Below are positions 42,070 to 48,036 of a DNA stretch of 48,036 bases, one piece after another. Numbering within the stretch: position 1 is the stretch's first letter; each line of letters starts with the position of its first letter. The notes below the pieces were generated by a model, which searched no databases, had not been told where the DNA came from, and was given only the letters and a program-made list of their open reading frames with translations. Where the stretch lies: contig JAJDJB010000009.1 in assembly GCA_030266985.1 (NCBI GenBank), positions 1-48,036 of the forward strand. The letters run 5' to 3'. This DNA is from Synergistaceae bacterium OttesenSCG-928-D05 (lineage in GTDB: Bacteria > Synergistota > Synergistia > Synergistales > Synergistaceae). The translations under genes and the position numbers were made by a program.

Positions 42070-44856
42070 ATGCAAACAAGACAATCCGGTAAATTTCTAC
42101 ACTTAAAATGGAAAGTTTTTATTTTCGCAATTTTTCTTTGCATTTTGATCACCAGCACACCGCTCTTTGCGGCGGAAACAATCGAACCTGAATCATGGGA
42201 TGAAATAACCCAGCCGTACACGCTCTCGGACGGCGACACGCTCGACTTAAGCGCCCTACCCGCAGAGGCGGGTGGGAAAATCGTTACGATCCCCGCAGAC
42301 GCCGATGTGACTGTGATCGGCAGTTCGGACGTTGCATACATAGGATTAAAGATCGAGCTTTTACAGAATGCGAGCCTCACGATCCAAAACCTGCGGATCG
42401 ACAATGATGTGCAGTCCGACGACTGGCATGCGGTGGACGTAAAAAAAACCGGCACAACACTTATCCTGGAAGGGTCGAACTACCTGCACGTCCATCGTAA
42501 CGCGGCATCCGTACACGCGCCGGAGGATACCGGCGTTACGATTACTTCCTTCACATCAGGTTCGCTCACTGCCTTTTCTGGAGACCCCGAAGGATCAATA
42601 TTCGGCGGCGCTGCAATCGGCGGCGCGGTGAATGAACATGCGGGGGGAATCATAATCTCAGGAAACGCGGTGGTGACTGCTTCTGCTGCAATGGACGGCG
42701 CAGGGATCGGCAGCGGCGCCCTGGCATCTCCGGGACCTCACGCCGGAACAATTACGATCTCTGACAATGCCACGGTGACAGCTACGTCATATACTGGCGC
42801 GGGAATCGGAGGGGCAAGCAATACCATGGGCAGCCGGGGAAGCACTGTGATAATCACAGGCGGCGCGGTATATGCGCGCTCCGTGATCGCCTATGACATC
42901 GGTCCAGGATTAGCATCAACGAATCAGTTTCCAGCTACAACTACAATCACTGGCGGCTCCGTCAATGCGCGCAAAGATAAAGTCTATGGCACGCCAAAAA
43001 ACGCTGCTGGCGCAACCCTGACACCGACAGCCATAGATTTCGCCGGCGGTCTCGCGGGCCAGACGCTCGTCTTTATGGTCGAGCCGACTGACGGCGACCC
43101 GTACGAATACACCTTCCTCGTTCCATCGGACGACGTAGCGTACCTCTGGCTACCGGCGGGCGTTGTTCCCCCGGCGGGCTTCGGCACTGCCACGCTGTCC
43201 GTGGACGTCGTATCCCTCGCGCGAAACACGCCAGCCATACAGTTGACGGCAACCGCGGGAGACAGTACGTTGCTCGTTCGCTGGGAACGGATCGACGAAA
43301 CTGAGGCCGTCCTTGAGCACGGTGAGATTTTGCCCGGCGAGGTGACCACTGTTGAAGGAATACAGCCTGGCACGCACCTCTTTCGCGTAAAGGCGCTCTG
43401 GGAAGCCTACGGTACCTCTGCGGACGCCTATTCGAACACAGTCGCCATCACAGTATCCGACGTAACGGCGGACGATATCGGCGTCACGGCTTACAATCTT
43501 CCCAATCCGATCCGCGCGGGTGACAGCGCCGAGATTACCTATACCTTTACAAGCGACACATATCCCGTCACCCTGGTCGGCAGCGCTGACACAACAGATC
43601 TGCCCGCCAGCAACTTTGGATTTAAAATCAGCGGCGACACAGAAGCTGTACTCTCGACGGATTCGGCGGGAGCGCAGGGAAGCTATTCCGTCAGCGTCGA
43701 TGTAATCGCGGACGGCTTGTGGGTCGGCCCCATAGGCATGACGTTCAAAATCGAACGCGCAGCGAACTCGGACGACGTGAAACTCGAGAGTTCCGGCGTA
43801 CCCGTATCGAAAATCTTTACGGGCCTTAGCGTTGACGCGGTCTACACGGCCATAAAAACCGCCGGCGATCTCTCTGAACTCGAAGCAAGCATTGGCAACG
43901 TCACGGCATCCGATAACTGGGATGAAAGCGCCTTCGAGTACAATCTCGTGAGCCCGGACACATTGACGGTAACCGGCACTGCGCAGGAACCCGGAGTCTA
44001 CGCGCTCTCCGTCCCGCTGAAACTCGGCGAATACAACATCAGGACAGAATCCGTTACTTATACCGTATACGCGGACGCGGACGACATTACCGTATCGTCG
44101 GACAGCGACGCGGAGGACATCCTGCGCGGCGATAACGTGGACATTGAGTTCTCCTTTGCGCTTGAGGAATTCCCCGACGCGGAGGTCGAAATCGTCGACG
44201 TGAAAGGCGCTGAGGGCTGGGAGGAAAGCGGGCTCATAATCGTACCGGGCGAAGACGGTAAAACATTCAAAATAATCAACGAAGCGAACATACCCGGCGA
44301 ATACGAGATCAGCGTGCTTATCGATATCAACGGCGCGGTCACGGAAATCACAATCCCTGTCGTCATCGCGGCGCAGGCGAAAGACATCACCGTGATACAA
44401 AAATCGGGCAAAATCGACATCGACAACATCACGGAAGGCGACGAAGTGGACGTCACATACGGCTTCGTCTCCAGCATCCCGAACGCAACCATAATCGTCC
44501 TTGATGCGAAAAGCGCAGGCGACAGAAATCTGAAGAAGCTCAATGACGCCGCAATCCCGGACGTCATCACAGACTGGGAAGAGAGCGGGCTCGACTTCAC
44601 CGTAAACCAGGACGGTACCATCCGCGTGGTAGGCACCGCAAAAACACCGGGGGATTACGCGATCGACGTGAACCTCACGTTGAACGACGTGCCCGTGGAA
44701 GACGTGAAGATCAACATCTCCATCCTCGCCAAAGAAACACCGCCGCCGCCAGGCTGTAAGAGCAGCAGCAGCGGCTGCAGCGCGGTGAACGCAGGCCTGT
44801 ATCTCATGGCACTGCTTCCCGTTATCTATATAAAGAAGCGAAACGGACAGCGATAA
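42070..44856 (+). CDS. Synergist-CTERM surface protein A with beta-helix-like and Ig-like repeats
   Basis: The 928-residue protein has an N-terminal signal peptide (helix around residues 15-33, LFA-A cleavage near 34), a region of TI-N-type strands, then about four glycine-rich rungs such as GAAIGG, GAGIGSG, GAGIGG and DIGPG alternating with TISxNAxVTA-like strands, suggesting a right-handed beta-helix or carbohydrate-binding fold. Next come four Ig-like units, each opening with a DDI-V or similar motif and ending in a VSV-I strand (from about residue 465 to 895). The C-terminus has a Pro-rich spacer, GCKSSSSGCSA, one hydrophobic helix (LYLMALLPVIYI) and KKRNGQR, matching the Synergist-CTERM sorting signal. 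AAGGAGG precedes the ATG. It is a tandem paralog of the next gene. Likely an anchored surface or secreted adhesin; ligand unknown. Confidence 0.85.
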   Translation: MQTRQSGKFLHLKWKVFIFAIFLCILITSTPLFAAETIEPESWDEITQPYTLSDGDTLDLSALPAEAGGKIVTIPADADVTVIGSSDVAYIGLKIELLQNASLTIQNLRIDNDVQSDDWHAVDVKKTGTTLILEGSNYLHVHRNAASVHAPEDTGVTITSFTSGSLTAFSGDPEGSIFGGAAIGGAVNEHAGGIIISGNAVVTASAAMDGAGIGSGALASPGPHAGTITISDNATVTATSYTGAGIGGASNTMGSRGSTVIITGGAVYARSVIAYDIGPGLASTNQFPATTTITGGSVNARKDKVYGTPKNAAGATLTPTAIDFAGGLAGQTLVFMVEPTDGDPYEYTFLVPSDDVAYLWLPAGVVPPAGFGTATLSVDVVSLARNTPAIQLTATAGDSTLLVRWERIDETEAVLEHGEILPGEVTTVEGIQPGTHLFRVKALWEAYGTSADAYSNTVAITVSDVTADDIGVTAYNLPNPIRAGDSAEITYTFTSDTYPVTLVGSADTTDLPASNFGFKISGDTEAVLSTDSAGAQGSYSVSVDVIADGLWVGPIGMTFKIERAANSDDVKLESSGVPVSKIFTGLSVDAVYTAIKTAGDLSELEASIGNVTASDNWDESAFEYNLVSPDTLTVTGTAQEPGVYALSVPLKLGEYNIRTESVTYTVYADADDITVSSDSDAEDILRGDNVDIEFSFALEEFPDAEVEIVDVKGAEGWEESGLIIVPGEDGKTFKIINEANIPGEYEISVLIDINGAVTEITIPVVIAAQAKDITVIQKSGKIDIDNITEGDEVDVTYGFVSSIPNATIIVLDAKSAGDRNLKKLNDAAIPDVITDWEESGLDFTVNQDGTIRVVGTAKTPGDYAIDVNLTLNDVPVEDVKINISILAKETPPPPGCKSSSSGCSAVNAGLYLMALLPVIYIKKRNGQR

Positions 44857-44884
44857 CCGTTAGCCTCAAACCATACGACAAAAC

Positions 44885-44916
44885 GCCGGGTTTTCCGTTC
44901 CTTTCGAAAGCCCGGC
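44885..44916. repeat. Hairpin between the tandem surface-protein genes
   Basis: GCCGGGTTTTC at 44885-44895 pairs with GAAAGCCCGGC at 44906-44916 with one G-T pair. The core resembles the palindromes at 40175 and 48008. No T run follows. Confidence 0.7.
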
Positions 44917-44933
44917 AAACATAAAAAAACAAA

Positions 44934-44954
44934 CAACTTCTGCAAAGGAAGTTG
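44934..44954 (+). repeat. Hairpin just before the ribosome-binding site of surface protein B
   Basis: CAACTTC at 44934-44940 pairs with GAAGTTG at 44948-44954. It ends two or three bases before the GAGGGGG ribosome-binding site, so it could affect translation. Confidence 0.5.
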
Positions 44955-44971
44955 AAGAGGGGGAAACAGAA

Positions 44972-47971
44972 ATGCGAACAAAACAACACGGTAAGTTTTC
45001 ACACTTAAAATGGAAGGTCTTATTCTTCACGATTAGTCTTTCCTTTTTAATAACCGGCACGCCGCTCTTTGCGGCGGATCCGATCGTACCCGAAACATGG
45101 GATGAAATCACCAAGCCGTACACGCTTGCGGACGGCGACACGCTCGATCTGCGCGGCTTGCCTGCGGAGGCGGGCACTAAAACCATTGTCATCCCCGAAA
45201 GCACAAAAGTAAAAGTAATCGGCAACCCCAGTGTCTCTTACAAAGATTTGAAGTTCCAACTCGCACGAAGCGCGGACTTCACGATTCAAAACCTGAAAAT
45301 CGACAACAGAACCGCCGCTTATGCCGTCACATATGCGATCGAGGTACAGGGTCCGGACACGACTCTCATTCTCGAAGGCTCAAACGACATGCAGTGTCGT
45401 GATACTGCCGCCGTCTTCGTACCGGCGGAAACCGACATTGAGATCACATCCAGTGCAGGGGGATTGCTCACAGCGACCGGAAACAATGCTGCCGCCATCG
45501 GCTCAAGAATCTATGGAACCACCGGATCAATCACTATTTCGGGCAACGCGGAAGTGACCGTTTACACGTCCAAAACCCAATCCGGCGCGGGCATTGGCGG
45601 CGGATATGACAGCTCAGGCGGCGATGTAACGATTACGGACAACGCGATTGTTACCGCATTTGCATTCGGAAAACGCGGCGCGGCAATCGGCGGCGGAGGG
45701 GCGAAACCAAGCGGTTCGGGTGGCGATGGCGGCACGCTCACAATCTCCGGCAACGCAAAAGTGACCGCAATTGCGACAGACGGCGGAACAGCCATCGGCG
45801 GCGGAATCGGCAGCAGCAGCACGGGCCAAACGGGCGGCGCGGGTGCCAATATAACAATCACGGACAATGCGACATTAATTGTCTCCGCGGACACCGGCAC
45901 CGCAATCGGCGGCGGACCGGCCGGCGGGCCGGCCGGCAATGGCGGCGATGGCGGATCCGTCGTCATCACAGGCGGCGCTGTGTACGTTCATGCCGACGGC
46001 GCGGGATATGGCATCGGCCCCGGTCTTGGCGGCAGCGAAGGCGAGGATGGCGGCGACGCGATCGTCACCATCACAGGCGGTTCCGTCAACATTGAGAAAG
46101 AAAAAGTCAAAGCGGCGCCCGTCAACGACGCAAACACAGAACTCTTCCTGACAATCAAACAATATCCCAACCTTGCGGGCAGGACGCTTGGCTTCACCGT
46201 CAATCCGGCTGTCGGCGAACCATACTCATACAACTTCCTCGTTCCCTCAGACGACCTTGCGTATCTCTGGCTGCCGGAAGGCTTCACACCTCCACCGCTA
46301 GGCGGGTCCGTTTCGCTCTCCGCAGGGGAAGTGGTATCCGTCGCACGCAACACACCCGGCGTGCATCTCACCGCCACCCCCGGCGACAACACCACGCTTG
46401 TTTGCTGGCAACGGATCGACGAAGATGAAAACGTCCTGGATTACGACGACATCGTACCCGGCGGGATGACGCTTACAGGCATACCCTTCGGCACAAACCT
46501 GTACAGGGTCAAGGCGGTATGGGAGGCCTTCGGACTGCCGCGGGAAGACGTCTACTCAAACACCGTCGCCGTCGAAGTACCCGACGTAACGACGGGGGAC
46601 ATCCACGTCACCGCGGACGACCTTCCCACAACAATGCGCGCAGGCGACAGCCAAAAAATCACCTATACATTTGCGAGCAATAAAGCCACGCACAGCGTTA
46701 CAAGGGTAGGCAGCGAGGACGCGCGCGGCATGGAAAACAGCGGCTTCAACATTACCATCAGCGGAGATACGCAGGCCATCCTCACCGCGGAATCCGCAGC
46801 GGAAGGAAGCTATTCCGCCGAATTCGACGTCATTGCGGGCGGCATGTGGCTCGGGCCCATCGGCATTTCGCTTGATGTAAAACGAGCCGCGGACTCCGAC
46901 GACGTGGAACTCGTGGCAACAGGCGCACCCATAACCAGCCTCAGCACAGGCATCAGTGTAGACGCGCACTACACCGCGCAGAAAAAAGCCGATGACCTGC
47001 CCGAACTCGACGCGGGCATCAGTGCGGTCCGAGCCTCCAACAACTGGGAAGAAAGCGGCTTCGACTACAAAACCACAGTTCCGGACACCCTCACCGTCAC
47101 AGGAACGGCAAAGACGCCCGGGGTCTATGGCCTCTCTGTCGACCTGAAACTCGGCGATTACGAAATAGCCACAGAATCCATCTCCTACACCGTATACGCG
47201 AATCCCGAAGACATCACCGTCACACCGGACGGTGACACAGAAGACATCGAACGCGGAGACATCGTAGACATCGAATACTCCTTCGCGCTCGACGGATTCC
47301 CCGACGCGGTCATCGAAATCATCGGCGTGAAAACCTCCGACGGCTGGGAACAAAGCGGCCTGTTGGCAACACCCGACGATAACGACGAAACCCTCGGCGT
47401 CATCGGCGAAGCAAATGCACCGGGCGAATACGAAATCACCGTACAAATCACAATCAACGACGTGCCTGCGGCAATCACGATCCCCGTCGTCATCGCGGCG
47501 AAACCGGAAGACGTCATTGTAATACCGAAAGAAGGCAGAATCCTCATCGACAAATTCACGGAAGGCGACGAAGCGAACGCCACCTACGGCTTCGACTCCG
47601 ACATCCCCGACGCCGACATAACGCTCATCGACGCAGAAGGCGCGGACGGCTGGAACCTGAGCGGACTTGAAATCGCCTTAGGCCCGGAGGACTCGATCCG
47701 CGTGACCGGCATCGCAAAAACACCGGGGAACTATGCCCTCGACGTGCAGCTCACCATGAACAACGTGCCCGTGGAAGACGTACAGGTTCACCTCTCCATT
47801 GTTGCAAAAGAAGTGCCCGAAGAAGATGACGAAGATGGCGAGGAAGAGGACGACAAGAAAAAAGGCGGCGGGAACGGAAACAGCGGCTGCAATGCGGCAA
47901 GCGCGGGAAGAGCAGGATTACTAGCCTTCGCGTTGCTTCCCTTCGTATATAGAAAGAAACGCAGCAAATAA
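44972..47971 (+). CDS. Synergist-CTERM surface protein B, tandem paralog of A
   Basis: The 999-residue protein aligns with protein A over its whole length, including nearly the same signal peptide (HLKWKVLFF, LFA-AD cleavage) and domain order. Its glycine-rich region is longer, with about six rungs (AIGS, GIGGG, AIGGGG, AIGGG, AIGGG, GIGPG) spaced by about 30-35 residues, against about four in A. Four Ig-like units follow. The C-terminal spacer is a striking acidic-then-basic stretch (EEDDEDGEEEDDKKKGG), followed by NSGCNAASAGRAG, a hydrophobic helix (LLAFALLPFVYR) and KKRSK, again the Synergist-CTERM layout. The last Ig-like unit lacks an insertion found in A. The start ATG follows GAGGGGG. 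Probably an anchored surface protein that arose by duplication. Confidence 0.87.
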   Translation: MRTKQHGKFSHLKWKVLFFTISLSFLITGTPLFAADPIVPETWDEITKPYTLADGDTLDLRGLPAEAGTKTIVIPESTKVKVIGNPSVSYKDLKFQLARSADFTIQNLKIDNRTAAYAVTYAIEVQGPDTTLILEGSNDMQCRDTAAVFVPAETDIEITSSAGGLLTATGNNAAAIGSRIYGTTGSITISGNAEVTVYTSKTQSGAGIGGGYDSSGGDVTITDNAIVTAFAFGKRGAAIGGGGAKPSGSGGDGGTLTISGNAKVTAIATDGGTAIGGGIGSSSTGQTGGAGANITITDNATLIVSADTGTAIGGGPAGGPAGNGGDGGSVVITGGAVYVHADGAGYGIGPGLGGSEGEDGGDAIVTITGGSVNIEKEKVKAAPVNDANTELFLTIKQYPNLAGRTLGFTVNPAVGEPYSYNFLVPSDDLAYLWLPEGFTPPPLGGSVSLSAGEVVSVARNTPGVHLTATPGDNTTLVCWQRIDEDENVLDYDDIVPGGMTLTGIPFGTNLYRVKAVWEAFGLPREDVYSNTVAVEVPDVTTGDIHVTADDLPTTMRAGDSQKITYTFASNKATHSVTRVGSEDARGMENSGFNITISGDTQAILTAESAAEGSYSAEFDVIAGGMWLGPIGISLDVKRAADSDDVELVATGAPITSLSTGISVDAHYTAQKKADDLPELDAGISAVRASNNWEESGFDYKTTVPDTLTVTGTAKTPGVYGLSVDLKLGDYEIATESISYTVYANPEDITVTPDGDTEDIERGDIVDIEYSFALDGFPDAVIEIIGVKTSDGWEQSGLLATPDDNDETLGVIGEANAPGEYEITVQITINDVPAAITIPVVIAAKPEDVIVIPKEGRILIDKFTEGDEANATYGFDSDIPDADITLIDAEGADGWNLSGLEIALGPEDSIRVTGIAKTPGNYALDVQLTMNNVPVEDVQVHLSIVAKEVPEEDDEDGEEEDDKKKGGGNGNSGCNAASAGRAGLLAFALLPFVYRKKRSK

Positions 47972-48007
47972 CTACAGCCATAACACAAACATAGACAACC
48001 AACCGCA

Positions 48008-48036
48008 CGGGGCTTTCGGAAAAACCGAAAACCCCG
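48008..48036. repeat. Hairpin after surface protein B, cut by the window end
   Basis: CGGGGCTTTCGG at 48008-48019 pairs with CCGAAAACCCCG at 48025-48036 around AAAAA with one mismatch. The window stops at the last base, so a T run for termination may lie beyond it. Confidence 0.75.

Noticed and set aside
43150-44400. Open frame of 416 codons on the minus strand inside surface protein A
   Set aside because: It is antisense to a clear repeat protein, has no ribosome-binding site, and its composition follows from the Asp/Val codons of the sense gene.
1-48036. CRISPR array or prophage
   Set aside because: No regularly spaced direct repeats and no capsid, terminase or integrase genes were found.

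Overview
The window reads as a chromosomal segment of a Gram-negative anaerobe of the phylum Synergistota (Synergistetes). The best evidence is two long exported proteins at the right end. Both finish in a short Cys-containing motif, one hydrophobic helix and a basic tail, which is the layout of the Synergist-CTERM sorting signal. MEP-pathway genes (dxr, ispG), the uppS-cdsA-dxr-rseP-ispG order and an arginine deiminase/ornithine carbamoyltransferase pair fit that lineage. No rRNA, CRISPR array, prophage or replication origin is visible. One tRNA (Gly, CCC) is present.

Layout. 1-1.9 kb is an AT-richer mobile scar: a 5'-truncated HTH-like gene, an IS256-family transposase cut at its C-terminus, and the orphan 3' tail of another gene. 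1.9-12.6 kb is accessory and stress-related: YcaQ-type DNA glycosylase, DJ-1/PfpI protein, a three-cluster CDGSH Fe-S protein, a membrane metallophosphoesterase, an exported LolA-like protein, tRNA-Gly, cupin and DUF488 proteins, methylglyoxal synthase overlapping a YwrD-type gamma-glutamyltransferase, an MFS exporter and the msrA-msrB pair. Most of these units end in clear hairpin terminators, several of them usable from both sides.

12.7-25.4 kb is a housekeeping block in one direction: tig-clpP-clpX-lon-engB (protein quality control), then valS-folC-pgeF and a Gfo/Idh/MocA dehydrogenase, closed by a perfect hairpin terminator at 25.4 kb. 25.4-37.5 kb is a second long co-directional run: a small membrane protein, meaB, a fused rpiB-upp gene, wecA, wecB, murA, a P-loop/Asp23-like protein, a family 4 uracil-DNA glycosylase, uppS, cdsA, dxr, rseP and ispG. 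It joins isoprenoid precursor synthesis (Dxr, IspG) to the undecaprenyl carrier (UppS) and the envelope steps that use it (WecA, WecB, MurA), with phospholipid synthesis (CdsA) and membrane stress proteolysis (RseP). Genes overlap or nearly touch, so translational coupling is likely.

37.7-40.0 kb holds arcA and arcB, each with its own promoter-like sequence and with no carbamate kinase or antiporter alongside. From 40.0 kb onward the region is lineage-specific: a large perfect palindrome, an unrecognised 468-residue protein built from four degenerate repeats, and two tandem paralogous surface proteins (928 and 999 residues) with glycine-rich beta-helix-like repeats, four Ig-like repeats and Synergist-CTERM tails. 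Three related hairpins sharing a GGGCTTTCGG-like core lie at the borders of this region.

The most unusual items are the RpiB-Upp fusion, the P-loop plus Asp23-like protein, the 468-residue repeat protein, the unequal rung number of the tandem surface proteins, the Lys/Ala/Pro-rich tail on trigger factor, and the recurring hairpins.
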